A stretch of DNA of 64,000 nucleotides from Bagarius yarrelli (GCA_005784505.1 VCAZ01000201.1:281181-345180), one strand, 5' to 3'; positions 1 to 13,200 are shown, counted from the stretch's first letter. A program made the numbers and translations. The notes: a model not told the origin generated them from the sequence alone.

Positions 1-27
1 TGTGTGTGTGTGTGTGTGTGTGTGTGT
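1..27. repeat. (TG)n microsatellite
   Basis: Uninterrupted TG dinucleotides run from the window edge, so the array probably continues to the left. A short poly-T tract follows at 60-78. Confidence 0.9.
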
Positions 28-354
28 TTGGGAAACACAAGAAAGAAACTTGATTTGATTTTTTTTTTTTTTTTTTTTGTTCTGATAAGATCTTCTAAGA
101 AGAAGCTTAGATATTCTGAGAAACCATGTGATTGTCATTCTTTGAGATCCGCCCAGAAATAATCCCAGAAATGGGATCGATGCAAAGAAATCACATGACG
201 GTTAGGTTCACTGATTGTCACGTGATGTTTTTGATGAATTTAGGCGTCAGATCTGAAAGCAGTTTTATACGGTGACCTAAGGTGACCGGGAGGGGACATG
301 TTCGGTTTCACTTAGTTTTGTCGTGGCCACAACATGGGGAACGTGATATTATGA

Positions 355-700
355 CGTGATATTTTGGGCTACCAGAACAGATAGTCTCGGATAGAGGACC
401 CCAATTCATATCCAGAGTATGGAGAGCCCTTTTCTCCATCCTGGGGGTGGCAATAAACCGGTTCTGCTGTATACCGCCCCCAGTCTAACAATGAAACAGA
501 AGCACACCCTGAATGTCCCGCTCCAAGAGGCAGAGGCTGTCCGACACGACGTCGAAGGTTGTGACTCTCAGGAGCGAGATGTGGAGGGTGGGGATGGCAG
601 GTGGCGGTGGGTGGGGTTCTCTCCACCACAATCTTCACCCAACCCTATCACTATGCAGAGCACTTTATCTCTAGAGTTTTAATTAAGAGCACCTTGACAC
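355..700 (+). mobile_element. Ty3/gypsy integrase scrap
   Basis: The plus strand around 364-450 reads as a short integrase-core segment (GLPEQIVSDRGPQF followed by ISRVW), the usual motif downstream of the second catalytic Asp in Ty3/gypsy integrases of fish. The match ends near 450 and the following 250 bases are rearranged or unrelated. There is no open frame of useful length. This is a dead fragment. Confidence 0.55.
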
Positions 701-713
701 AATCTGTAATCAC

Positions 714-715
<2 letters not shown>

Positions 716-768
<53 letters not shown>

Positions 769-1135
769 AACACACACCTCTATAAAAGGAGCACCGCAGT
801 CAGTAAACTTCCAGTAAAAAGGTTTGCTGTAAACAGAACTGATTTTGACAATAATTCATAATTATTGGGCCACACTAACTTCCACAGCGCCACACGCTCA
901 CCTGAATATTAACCAGATACACCTGCACCTCATCATTCTATCACAATCACTCACCGTATTTATACACAAAAACCCTTCACTCAGTCACTGTCTGCTCTCA
1001 AACGTTCATACATGTTCGCAAACTCGCTAATCGTTAGCATCTTGCACCTGACCTGCTCGCCTAATTCTTGTCAAAAGCTCCAACACCCAGGTCCCAGATC
1101 TTCCCAACACCAAGGCTAAACTCTCGCCAATGTCC
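716..1135 (+). mobile_element. CT/CA microsatellite and LTR-like fragment
   Basis: A (CT)n-(CA)n tract at 716-775 is followed by a TATAAAAGG box at about 780-788 and a second TATTTATAC at about 957. The text from about 860 (a CACACGCTCACC-like start) to 1130 resembles the LTR of fish Ty3/gypsy elements. No second LTR and no target-site duplication were found, so the limits are approximate. Confidence 0.35.
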
Positions 1136-1299
1136 CTGTGGGATGTATAATATATAAAGTAATAGCATTTTTGGGGGGGATTGGGATAAAATTTAAATTA
1201 GAAAGCAAGAAAGATGGTGAGTGAGAATCAATAAAATGAAACATTTCTATAAGCAATAAATTTTTCCAAATGTTTATTAATAATTTGCGAATTTCTTCA

Positions 1300-3238
1300 G
1301 CAGGTTATGCAATTGTGAGTCTTCTGAGATACCTGTGGCGATCGAACTGGCAGGTAAAGTTTCTAAAAAATATTTTTTCTCTGCAAAAAGAAGAAAACTA
1401 GGAAATGGTTTTTAAACAAAGACAACATGTTTCACATAAAGTGAAATATTTTACATTTGTTCGGTCTTTATTTACGAGATAATAGCTATTTTAAGCAAAA
1501 ATGTTATGACACGAACACCATTTTTATTTGTCGTTGGATTTAACAGGTTTAAAGAGACGTCTCCGATTGTACATGATTTAATCCAGAAGAGTAAACTAAT
1601 CAGTAAAGGTCCACCTGACCGATATCGTCTCCTCACAACTAGAAGTAATCTTGATGAAATGGCTCAGTGAGAAAATGGACATTTGGACAGCGAGACATAC
1701 AATAAGGAAGACAAAATCTTTCTAATGGTGTGGGAGAAGAAACTGGAACAGGCAAAAACTACTCTGATTAATGCCATGGTGAATTATAATTCGGGGTGAA
1801 ATTTACTGATGAGGTTTGGTTTGAGATCACAGAAGAAGGAGGAGGTCATCACATGTCAGATCAGTCAAAATCTCAAACAACTGAAATCACTGTTTATGAG
1901 GTTTTTACCCCAAATAACCCAATTTCTCTAACCATCATTGATACTCCAGGCCATGGACACACCAGAGGACTGGAATATGACAGGAAGATCGCTGGAAATC
2001 TGTACAAACTCTTTCACAATGAAACTGGAGTGAAAGAAATTGATGCCGTGTGTCTGGTAGTGAAGGCAACCGAGAATCGACTCTCTGATAGGCAGCAATA
2101 CATCTTTGATGCACTTTTGTCCTTATTTGGCAAAGACATAGAGGACAACATCGTCATTTTTTTTTTTACTTACTCAGATGGGTTGGCGCCATGTAATGCT
2201 CTTAATGCCATCCAAAAAGCAGCAATTCCCTGCAGGAAAGATAATGATAATGAACCTGTACATTTCTTATTTAACAATCGGCAAACTGATAAAAGGAGAA
2301 AAAAGTATGACGGGGTGTTAAATACAGTTTGGAAAAATACAGAGAACAATTTAAAGTATTTCTTCACCTCACTAAAAGAACAGAACAGAAAAGGATTAGA
2401 GCAGACTGAAAGTGTTCTGTTCGAGACCAAGAGACTTGAAGCCTGTATTTCTAATCTACAAAACCGCTTTGAGTTTGTAGAGTGTAAAGTTAAAGAACTG
2501 ACTGAGATCCAGGAAGCCCTTCAGAAAAACCAAGAAAAGATTAAGCAAAATGAAAACTTCACTTTTAGAGTCACTAAACATCAAAAGAAATTTGTCCCTA
2601 TTGAAAATGCTTCACGGTGGGACAGAAAGGTCACCAGTTGTTGTGTCTGTAAGAAGAACTGTCATTTACATGGCTGCTGGTTTGCTCTTGATCCTTCAGT
2701 TTGTGAGGTCATGGACAAAAATAACTGCTGTACTGTCTGTACAGGTAAATGTCACTTTCAGAAACATGTCAAAGAGCGCATGAAATATGTAATAGAGACT
2801 GAAGAGCTTACAATGACTTTCGAAGAGCTTGACCGAGAATATGAAGGCCGCGATGAATCGGAAACAAAAACCAAGTTTAATTCAGAGTTCTTTAAAAATG
2901 TCAGAGAAGAACTCAAAATCAACAAGAGACAGAAAGAAGAGAAGAAAAGCATAGTGGAGAAACTACAAGAAGACCTGAGCAAAGCTCGAGAGGAAAAAGC
3001 TGAGCTGGTGGAAGAAGCCTACAGAACCATCATGAAACTGTCTGAGATGGCTTTAAAGACCGACTCTGCTTTCATTGTTCAGTCTCTCGACTTTTTGATC
3101 CCTCGAGCTGAAGAAGCTGGAAAATTGAACTGCGCTCAGAAACTGAAAGAGCTGAGAAAAATTCACATGAAATTACACATGAATGTGGAGATGTACCTAA
3201 CTACTCTTCTAACACACTACATTCCATCACGCTCCTGA
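1300..3238 (+). pseudogene. Decayed fish P-loop GTPase (AIG1/septin-like) with C-terminal coiled coil
   Basis: A frame opens at 1796 without an ATG (GTG) and runs to a TGA at 3236-3238. It shows the G3 motif DTPG at about 1938-1953, a G-domain body (AVCLVVKATENRLSDRQ), a Cys-rich stretch near 2640-2750 and a Glu/Lys-rich coiled coil at 2800-3050. This organisation is typical of a large, poorly named fish GTPase family. Upstream, 1545-1795 continues the gene (a FKETSPIVHDLIQKSK stretch after an AG acceptor) but has an in-frame TGA near 1668. The P-loop is destroyed by small insertions, reading EKKLEQAKTT where GxxGxGKTT is expected, and another stop/frameshift lies near 1797. A short upstream exon with the frame CESSEIPVAIELAG ends at a GT near 1352. 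Without a Walker A motif it cannot bind GTP normally. I call it a pseudogene; assembly indels are the alternative. Confidence 0.7.
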
Positions 3239-3394
3239 AGATCTCAATCCTTCAGACTTCTGGTAGTCCCCAGAATAGTAAAGTTCACAAAAGAAGGTAG
3301 AGCTTTTTCATATTTATCTCCTGAACTATGGAATGGCCTTCCTCCACCTTTTCCTATTTATACCCATCCCGAGGTATCCAGAGATTACTGGTAG

Positions 3395-3668
3395 AAGAGG
3401 GCAACCTTGCAAGAATCCTGAGGGACCAGTGACCAGGTTCCTGCCCCTTTCCTCGATTTCAAGGGGCTTTGAGGATGAACTGGGACTCACTCTGCTCCAC
3501 TGGATCAAATTACATTTGATCATTACAATATGCTGTAATTAACAATAACATGTGGTGTCCCCCAGATGAGGACAGGTTCTCTATTGAGTCTGGTTCCTCT
3601 CAGGGTTTCTTCCTACTTCCTCCCAGGGAGTTTTTCCTCGCCACAGTCGCCTCCGGCTTGTTCGTAAG
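3395..3668 (+). repeat. Dispersed repeat, copy 1
   Basis: This block (GACCAGGTTCCTGCCCC ... GGTGTCCCCCAGATGAGGA ... CTGGTTCCTCTCAGGG ... TTTTTCCTCGCCACAG) recurs on the same strand at 63560-63900. It is a common teleost interspersed repeat. Its right edge runs directly into the minisatellite. Confidence 0.7.
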
Positions 3669-3679
3669 GGACAAACTTA

Positions 3680-6600
3680 CAATACTACAATACTATAGTG
3701 ACTTACAATCTATAGTCGCTTTACAATGCTATAGTCACTTATTTGAGTAAATTGTTATCTTGTTATAAGGAATACTATTTAAAAAAATAACATTTGTTAC
3801 TGGAGGTTGGCCAATTAATCAGTTTTGCAGATTAAGCTATTGGTTATCGGACAAAAAATTACTTGATGTTTTGTTGTCGGGTTTTTGTTTGTTATTCAAT
3901 GCATATACAATTTACAATACTATAATCGCTTTACAATGCTATAGTCACTTTACAATACTATAGCACTTTACAATGCTATATAGTCACTTTACAATGCTAT
4001 AGTCACTTTACAATGCTATAGTCACTTACAATGCTTACAATGCTTTGCTTTAGTCAACTTACACTACTATAGTCACTTACAACTATAGTCTATACTAAGT
4101 CACTTACAAGTGACTATAGTCACTTTACAATACTATAGTCACTTTACAATGCTATAGTCGCTTTACAATACTATAGTCACTTTACAATACTATAGTCACT
4201 TTACAATGCTATAGTCGCTTTACAATGCTATAGTCGCTTTACAATGCTATAGTCACTTTACAATGCTATAGTCACTTTACAATGCTATAGTCACTTACAA
4301 TGCTTTAGTCACTTACACTACTATAGTCACTTACACTACTATAGTCACTTTACAATGCTATAGTCACTTTACAATGCTATAGTCACTTTACAATGCTATA
4401 GTCGCCTTACAATACTATAGTCACTTACAATACTATAGTCACTTACAAACTATAGTCACTTACAATACATAGTCACTTACAATGCTATAGTCAATCCTAT
4501 ACTCAATGCTTTACAATGCTATAGTCACTTACAATGCTATAGTCACTTACAATGCTACAGCTTTACACATGCTATAGTCACTTAGTCACTTACAATATAG
4601 TCACTTACAATACTATAGTCACTTACAATGCTATACACAGTCACTTACATGCTATAGTCCCTATACAATGCTATAGTCACTTACAATGCTTATAGTCACT
4701 TACACTTACAATGCTATAGTCCTTACAATGCTATAGTCACTTACAATGCTATAGTCACTTACAATGCTATAGTCACTAGTACTAATACAATATAGTCACT
4801 ACAATACTATAGTCACCTACAATCACTATAGTCACTTTACACTACTATAGTCACTTACAATGCTATAGTCACTTACATGCTTAGTCAATGCGTAGTCACT
4901 TTAATGCTATAGTCACTTACAATGCTATAGTCACTTACAATACTACACATAGTCACTTACACTATTAGACAATACTATAGTCACTGACCATGCTATAGTC
5001 ACTGACAATGCTATAGTCACATGCTGACAATGCTATAGTCAATGTACAACTTACAGTCATACTTAGTCACTTACAATGCTATAGTCACTTACAATGCTTA
5101 TTTAGTCACTTACAATGGCTATTGTCACTTACAATGCTATAGTCACTTACAATACTATAGTCACTTACAATACTATAGTCACTTTACAATACTATAGTCC
5201 AATGCTACTTACAATGCTATAGTCAGTCACTTACAATGCTATAGTCACTTACAATGCTATACTTACACGTCACTTACAATGCTATAGTCACTTACAATGC
5301 TATAGTCACTTACAACATGCTATAGATCACTTATATAGCACTACAATGCTATAGTCACTTACAATGCACTTATAGTCACTTACAATACTATAGTCGCTTT
5401 ACAATGCTATAGTCAATGCACTTTACAATGCTATAGTCACTTACATACACATGCTATAGTATAGGTCACTGCTTACAATGCTAGTCGCTTTACAATGCTA
5501 TAGTCACTTACAATGCTATAGTCCACTTACAATGCTATAGTACAGTCACTTACATACTATAGTCACTTACAATACTATAGTCACTTTACACAATGCTATA
5601 GTCACTTTACCAATGCTATAGTCACTTTACAATGCTAGTAGTCACTTACAATGCTATAGTCACTTACAATGCTATAGTCACTTACAATGCTATAGTCACT
5701 TACAATACACTACAATACTATAGTCACTTACAATACTATAGTCACTTACAATGCTATAGTCCGCTTTACAATGCTATAGTCGCTTTACAATGCTATAGTC
5801 ACTTACAATGCTATAGTCACTACTTACAATGCTATAGTCACTTACACTGCTATAGTCACTTACACTGCTATAGTCACTTTACAATACTATAGTCCCACTT
5901 ACTTTACAATGCTATAGTCACTTACAATGCTATAGTCACTTACAATGCTATAGTCACTTACAATGCTATAGTCACTTACAATGCTACAATAGTAGTCACT
6001 TACAATGCTATAGTCGCTTACAATGCTATAGTCGCTTACAATGCTATATAGTCACTTTACAATGCTATAGTCAATGCTTACAATGCTATAGTCGCTTAGA
6101 ATGCTATAGTCACTTACACTATAGTCACTACACTAATAGTCACTTACACTTATAATGTCACTTACTATAGTCACTTACAATACTATAGTCACTTACAATG
6201 CTTACTTGCTTACACTACTATAGTCAATGCTTACAATGCTATAGTCGCTTAGAAATGCTATAGTCACTTACAATGCTTTAGTCACTTACTAGTCAGTCAC
6301 TACACTATAGTCACTTACACTATATAGTCACTACACTATAGTCACTTACACTACTATCACTATAGTCACTTACACTACTATAGTCACTATACTACAATAT
6401 AGTCACTTACAATGCTGTACTATAGTCACTACTATAGTCACTTACAGTGCTATAGTCACTTACACTGCTATAGTCACTTACAGTACTTACAATAGTCACT
6501 TACAGTACTATAGTCACTAATCGCTACAATGCTATAGTCACTTACAATGCTGCTATTAGTCACTTACAGTGCTATAGTCACTACAATGCTATAGTCACTT

Positions 6601-8430
6601 ACAATGCTATAGTCACTTACAATGCTATGTCATATACAAGCTATAGTCACTTTACAATGCTATAGTCACTTACAAGCTGCTATAGTGCTACTTACTGTCA
6701 CTTACAATGCTATAGTCGCTTACAATGCTTAGTCAATGCTATACAATGCTATAGTCGCTTACAATGCTAGTCACTTACACTAGCTTAGTCCTTAAACGTT
6801 ACAATGCATAGTCATAGTACTATACTCACTACTATAGTCACTTACACTACTATAGTCACTATACCACCTACTATAGTCACTTACATACTTAGTCACTACA
6901 CTACTAGCTTACACTACTAGTCGAGAATGCTAGTCACTTACAATGCTATAGTCACAAGTACACTTAGTCTACTGCTAGTCACTACACTACAATGCTATAC
7001 TATAGTCCTTACATACTATAGTCACTTACACTACTACTATAGTCACTTACACTACTATAGTCACTTATAGTCACGTGCTATAGTCACTTACAGTGCTATA
7101 GTCACTTACAATGCTATAGTCACTTACATGCTACAACAATGCTATAGTCACTTACAATGCTATAGTCACTTTATGCTATCGTCAATACTATAGTCACTTT
7201 ACAATGCTATAGTCACTTTACAATGCTATAGTCACTTTACAATACTATAGTCACTTTACAATGCTATAGTCACTTACAATGCTAGTTACAATGCAATGCT
7301 ATAGTCAATGCTATAGTCGCTTTACAATGCTATAGTCGCTTACATGCTATAGTCGCTTACAATGCTATAGTCGCTTACAATGCTATAGTCAGCTTTACAA
7401 TGCTATAGTCACTTACAATACAATGCTATAGTCGCTTACATGCTATGTACAATGCTATCTTTACAGTCACTTACAATGCTATAGTCACTTTACAATACTA
7501 TAGTCACTTTACAATGCTATAGTCACTTTACAATGCTATAGTCACTTACAATACTATAGTCACTTTACAATGCTATAGTCACTTACAAGTACATGCTATA
7601 GTCACTTACAATGCTATAGTCAATGCTTACAATGCTATAGTCGCTTACAATGCTATAGTCGCTTTACAATGCTATAGTATGCTTACAATGCTATAGTCGC
7701 TTACAATGCTATAGTCGCTTACAATGCTATAGTCGCTTACAATGCTATAGTCGCTTACAATGCTAGTCACTTTACACTTATGCTATAGTCACTTACAATG
7801 CTTTAGTCACTTACAACTTACACTTTTTACATGTCTATACTTAACACTACTAGTCACTTACACTACTATAGTCACTTACACTACTATACTATAGTCACTT
7901 ACATACTACGTCACTTAGTCATTACACTGCTATAGTCACTTACACTGCTATAGTCACTTACACTGCTATAGTCACTTACACTGCTATAGTCACTTTCCAA
8001 TGCTATAGTCACTTACAATCTAGTCACTTACAATATATAGTCACTTACAATACTATAGTCACTTTACAATACTATAGTCACTTACAATGCTATAGTCACT
8101 TACAATGCTATAGTCACTTACAATGCTATAGTCACTTACAATGCTATAGTCACTTACAATGCTATAGTCACTTACAATGGCTATAGTACTTACAATACTA
8201 TAGTCAATTACAGATGCTACTTAGTCACTTACAATGCTATAGTCACTTACAATACTATAGTCACTTACAATACTATAGTCACTTACAATACTATAGTCAC
8301 TTACAATACTATAGTCACTTACAATACTATAGTCACTTACAATGCTATAGTCACTTTACAATGCTATAGTCACTTTACAATGCTATAGTCACTTACAATG
8401 CTATAGTCACTTACATGCTATACAATGCTA
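3680..8430. repeat. 4.7-kb minisatellite, unit about 18-19 bp
   Basis: The unit is CTATAGTCACTTACAATG with an optional extra T, so the array alternates between 18 and 19 bp. Variants change GCT to ACT and CACT to CGCT. Length over unit size implies roughly 250 units. Non-repeat sequence interrupts it at about 3750-3900, and 4480-7100 is degraded with many partial units. Every unit contains the palindrome ACTATAGT or GCTATAGT. Short open frames inside it (for example 5632-5892) are products of the repeat and not genes. It lies between the GTPase remnant and the 3' side of suco. Confidence 0.95.
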
Positions 8431-8462
8431 TTTGCACAATATTGTTGTGCAAATAGCATTGT
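8422..8462. repeat. Perfect inverted repeat closing the minisatellite
   Basis: Two 18-bp arms, ACAATGCTATTTGCACAA at 8422-8439 and its reverse complement at 8445-8462, enclose a 5-nt loop. The left arm contains the minisatellite core ACAATGCTA, so the hairpin spans the border of the array. Confidence 0.85.
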
Positions 8463-8785
8463 CTGCACATTTTAGGTCTACCTCATCTTACAATATGGGT
8501 GGTGCTATTGCGTTATGTTCCGTCCTCTATTGTCTGTTCTGCACTGTCTTTGTAATGTTAGTATTGTTTATTGCACTGTCTGTTTCTGCACTGTCTTTGC
8601 ACCAGGTTGCACACATGCACTTCATGTCTATCCTGTTCAGTGGCTCTTTGTTTCTTTGTGGAATTCTATGTTTTGTGTAGCACCAGGGGGTCCTGGAGAA
8701 ACGTTATCTCATTTCACTGTGTACTGCATCTGCTATACATGGCTGAAATGACAATAAAGCTTCTTGAACTTGAACAATATAATAA
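8463..8785 (+). mobile_element. Non-LTR-type dispersed repeat tail
   Basis: GC-poor text ends in CACTGTGTACTGCATC ... GAAATGACAATAAAGC followed by a CTTGAACTTGAAC tail. This is the style of the 3' end of fish LINE/SINE repeats, with an AATAAA signal and a short tandem tail. Overlapping open frames at 8432-8885 are not supported by any domain. Confidence 0.45.
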
Positions 8786-8823
8786 TGATAACATTCTGAG
8801 AAGATCAAGTCAGGTAGCCCAGG

Positions 8824-9184
8824 TGTCTGAGATAATAATCACTTGTCTCAAGGCACTTCCTAACCAACAGGCAAGTTTAATGTAAATGCTAAGATCAGGG
8901 TACAGCTGTCCTTTGTCTCTATGATAATGTGACCATCCTGTCAGTCATTGGTTCAGCACCTTTACATTCAAACAACACCGTTCCTGCATGCTTTGTGTAG
9001 ATTGTCTCCACCTCTATGTATTCCTCCATCTTAAAAGATATAAACTCTACTGTGCTGAGATATAGTCAGACTTGGATGACTACAGCGACACACAGTGAGT
9101 TCTCAATAAAGAGTAACTTCTGCTTGAAACATCTCCCAACGTCTCCTGGTCTCCGCTTCGGCGATTAGAAAAAAGTTCGCAACA
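8824..9184 (+). mobile_element. Candidate solo retroviral-type LTR
   Basis: The segment starts TGTCTGAG and ends GTTCGCAACA (TG...CA). In the right order it holds a TATA-like box (AGATATAAACTC near 9040) and, about 65 nt later, an AATAAAG polyadenylation signal in the stretch GAGTTCTCAATAAAGAGTAA. That is the R/U5 layout of an endogenous-retrovirus LTR. No internal coding region and no clear target-site duplication are visible, so it would be an old solo LTR. Confidence 0.45.
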
Positions 9185-9260
9185 CCCGTCAAAAAGAGAA
9201 AGATTTTCTAATGTTTTTCAGTCCATTTACCTGTATTTAGTTCAAGTATCTCAAATTTTT

Positions 9261-9266
9261 TTTATT
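9261..9266 (-). terminator. Possible suco polyadenylation signal
   Basis: AATAAA on the minus strand, about 470 nt past the suco stop codon. It is the first good hexamer I see downstream. The 9270-9736 segment would then be 3' UTR; no coding sequence is seen there. Confidence 0.3.
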
Positions 9267-9736
9267 ATAATATAAAATCAGTTTGTTGTATAAAAAACTT
9301 GGTGTTTAATGTTTAGTCCAACATCTGTAAATTCTATAAGAATCAAAAGTAACGACACATAAAAGAGTTTCCGAATCTTTTATCAAAATCATTTCAGCAT
9401 TCTGAAATTATTGAACAATCTTAAACTCACAATAAATTTAAACTCAAAAAGTCTAAAAAAACAATATGCAGCATAAGCGAACCTCAATTTAAAAACTGTG
9501 CAAAGAATTTCTCTCTCTAAAAACAGCAGTGCATTAAAATCACGTTTTAGTCCTGATTTTGACTTCAGTTGATTCTTTTCTGCTTGGCAGATTATAAGTA
9601 ATGATCGTCCCAGTGTCCACAATCCTGTGAACATATTTCCTACATCCACAGACGTTAAAGCTACCAGTGTAGCAGAACTAATGGCTACCAATTAACAGTG
9701 GCAATAAATATTAGCATTTTAGCATTGTTAGCACCG

Positions 9737-10207
9737 TCAGTCAAAACTGTTCTCTCTAGGAAGCAGTGGGACTCTTGGATTGTTCGTGCTCAGTTCGGTA
9801 GAGCCTGTGATTAATCCATGCAGGGTGAATTTGGACGCGACCGGTGGGCCGTTACACTCCACAGGCTGTAGAAGCTGCTCCAGTAACGTACCTGTTTTTT
9901 TTAACCTACTCCTCTTTTTCAAGCGGCTCTTTGAATCAGGCAGAGGATCACAAAGCCGACTGCAGGGGGCGATACCGCAGAACGAAGGCTCGTCTGATTG
10001 AGAAGAGTCTCTAGAACTTCCCTCTGATTGAGAATTTCTAAAGGAGGACGGAGGCGGGCCGGGGCTATGAGGAGCCAGCTTTAAGTCCAGATTGTGAGGA
10101 CGGCGCTTGTTACCCTGCAGTCCTCCATTGGGGACAGACAGGGCGGAGATCAGCGTGGGGGTTATGGTCTGTGGGTTTTTGACAGTTTTTATTTTACAGC
10201 GTTTTTT
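9737..10207 (-). CDS. suco: suco exon 24: conserved C-terminal tail and stop
   Basis: The exon starts KKRCKIKTVK after a CTTCCAG acceptor and contains SEGSSRDSSQSDEPSFCGIA, the most conserved motif of the cytosolic tail. It ends NSFD at a TGA (9737-9739). Exons 22 (10928-11016, with DKNLKRRASYPL) and 23 (10297-10352) precede it in phase. Confidence 0.92.
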   Translation of the reverse strand, partial: KKRCKIKTVKNPQTITPTLISALSVPNGGLQGNKRRPHNLDLKLAPHSPGPPPSSFRNSQSEGSSRDSSQSDEPSFCGIAPCSRLCDPLPDSKSRLKKRSRLKKTGTLLEQLLQPVECNGPPVASKFTLHGLITGSTELSTNNPRVPLLPRENSFD

Positions 10208-13200
10208 CTGGAAGGACACACGGAGAAGTCGTTTCATCAGTAAGAACGATACGCAGGATAGACATCATAAATAAAATATTTAAAAAGACAGAATACCTTT
10301 TTAGTCCCGGTTGAATTTCTCCAAGTTTCGACATTATATGCTTCAGTTGGACCTGTAAAAAAAGGAAATACAGATAGATAGAAATATGCATCTTTTTGCA
10401 ACTGCATGGTTGCAGAATAGCTAATATGGTACTTCATAAACCCCAGAGTTTCCCAGTGATGATCTTGTCGTCTAGACGGCCATCCAGACAAGACCATGGA
10501 AACTTTGCTGCATTATGGAATAACCTACTGGTTTATCTGGTCAAAGGAGAACTAATAGAATTAGGGTCCACCTGGGTCTCCCCCTGGTCAGTGAGTGCAT
10601 TGTGGGTTAACTTTCTAATCTAACCCTAATTAGCTTTACCGCTAGCTTTAGTTAGGTTATGTATTTCCCAGAAGGTGAGAATTATAAATGTAATGACTAA
10701 TGTGCGGCTCAGTCCAATTTTTTGATTACCTGAAATCTTGAAGGAATTCATACAAAACTAAGCAACTGTTTAAAATGATTCACTTCAGACTGACAGAAAT
10801 ACATTTTGTTTTTTATATAATATCCTTTTCCCACCAGGACCTAGCAACAAGTCAACAGATCTAAGATCATAACCTGTAACTGCAGGAGAACCCTCTCGAC
10901 ATTGGTTATTTGGTTAGTAAGTTTTACCTTTGGTAGTGGCAATTTGCAGGGATGACTGTGAAAGCGGATAGGACGCCCTCCGCTTCAGGTTCTTATCCTC
11001 ATAACCAGCGGAATCTCTGAAAAGCAACAGGATCGAATGAAAGCTCACTCGCGTCAAATATTTCATTCATTCATTCATTTTCTACACCCGCCGATTCCTT
11101 AATTCGGGGTCACAGGGATCTGCTGGAGTCTATCCCAGCCGTCTCTGAAAGGGTGAAAGGCAGGAGGGGGACACCCTGGACAGGTGCCAGTCCTTCACAG
11201 GGCCACACACACTCATACTCACTCCTATGGGCAATTTAGAATCACCAATCAACCTAACATGTTTTTGGATTGTAGGAGGAAACCGGAGAACCCGGAGTAA
11301 AACCACACAAGCCTGGAAAGAACAGGAAGCGACTCCACACAGAAAGACCCCTTCTTGCTTAGGCAACAGTAATAACCTCTAAACCACAGTGCTGCCCCTA
11401 AAATATTTCAGTAGCTACTCCTTTTCCACTCTCCTTTTCCACTGGGGGCCGGTGCTCACTCGTGTTTGCACCAACAGGTATGGGAGTGTGTATAGGCTCA
11501 CCTGTCAGGGCAGCAGAAGCTGTAGGAGTTTGATATGGACATGTCAGGTTCTGTTGAGAGGTTCTCCGCTGGCATGCGACAGTAATTGACACAGATGATG
11601 ATGCAGATGAGCAAACAGAGGAGCACAGACAGTAGCAGGTAGTTGTGTCTGTCAGAGACCTAAGGGAAGCGCCAGCAGCAGCAGTTTAATCAAAAGATTG
11701 AACATACTAACATGTAAAGTAATGTTAGTGGGTGGGACGGTACCTCTGTCTGTAGCTGGATCACTTGCAGTGAGAGGTTTAGAACGAGCTGAGTCACGTT
11801 CTCCAGCTGTTTCTGCAGCATCTGTATTGACTCAGTCTGTTTCTGATCCTACAGGAGGATGTCATTAAGATGTCATTTTTCTGTACCACAATAAAATATC
11901 TTTAGCATTTTATTAATCGTGTCAATAAGAAGGTCCTTTGCTTCAATACTCAAGAAGAACTTCAGGAGTTTTTAAATTTTTTAAGTAAAAGTGTGCAACT
12001 AATAACTTTTCAAATAAAAAGAACATCTTTGCTAGAGTTTTGTTAATTATATTCTATTCAACAAAAAAATCTACCTGTTAGAGCATGAAAGAGCAAAAGA
12101 ACAGCGAGATGAAGTTTGTAATTTTGCTGACCTGTTCTTCAGCCATCCTTGACGTGTTCTGGAGTTTAATGATGGTTTTGTTGAAAGCTTTCTGCATCTC
12201 CTCCATCTGCTTTCGATATCTATAGAAACAAAGCAGATAAGAATCTAAATTAGGGGTCGACGGATTATCAGCCTGGCCGATTTTCTGTGCTGATATTAGG
12301 AATTTTTGCTTATCGGTATCGTCTTTTTTGGAAACCGATTTAACGATAATATAATTTAATTTTGACACAGTTATTTGACCCACATGGTTACCTTACTCAG
12401 ATACATTGCGCGCTATAAATAGAACTTGGTTGGAAGAATATTTAGTAACGTAGATTGTTTCAGATCTCAATAAAAGAATGATCAGTAAAAACAGTAGTCA
12501 CCTCTGACTGAGCTGTTCCAGGTAACGGCCGCTGAGTGACATGTTCACCTCCAGAGCTTTGATCCGGTTGTTTAGCCTCATAAAGACCGACTCTTTTTGG
12601 TTGGAGCCATGCATTGGTGGCTCGGTGGAGCTCGGGATTTCGGCATAGAAGTCAGAGGAAGACTGTCCATTACTAAAGGTTTCTGTTTGAACGCTGCCAC
12701 TGTGGCCTCCTCCATGAACACCTTCGTCCACCATCTTCTCAATTTTAGGTTCTTCTACAACTGAAACCACCTTTAACGGTTCTGTTACAGGGGCAGCTGA
12801 CAGTGTTACAACAGGAGATACACTGTTTATATTTGATTGGACAAAGGACGGAGCTGTGGAGGTTGATGGAGGGGTTAATGTTGCCTGATCCATGGTGCTG
12901 GAAGTCAGGGGGGTCTTTTCAGTAAAAGGTTTCTCTGCTGCAGATATGGACATCTGGACATGAGCTACTTGTTCGCTTTCAGTAGTTAAAACTGATGTGG
13001 AAGTCGGTTCCAGGCTGAAGGTGAGAATAGGAGTGTTTTTGTCTTCCAAAGTTTTTTCTTTGCTTTTCTCTTTAAGCTCTAATTCAGAACTTTCAACAAC
13101 TGAAGGGTCCAGAAAATCTACAACACAAGTGGCTTTAGATTCAATGGTTTTGGAGTTTGCGAGTGTCAACAGGACTGAAGTAAGACTTGGAGCAAGATCC

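Noticed and set aside
5632..5892. 86-codon frame with repeated YNAIVT motif
   Set aside because: It is a frame through the 18-19 bp minisatellite with no start context and no conservation.
3680..8430. CRISPR-like array
   Set aside because: There are no unique spacers; the unit is continuous, and the host is a eukaryote.
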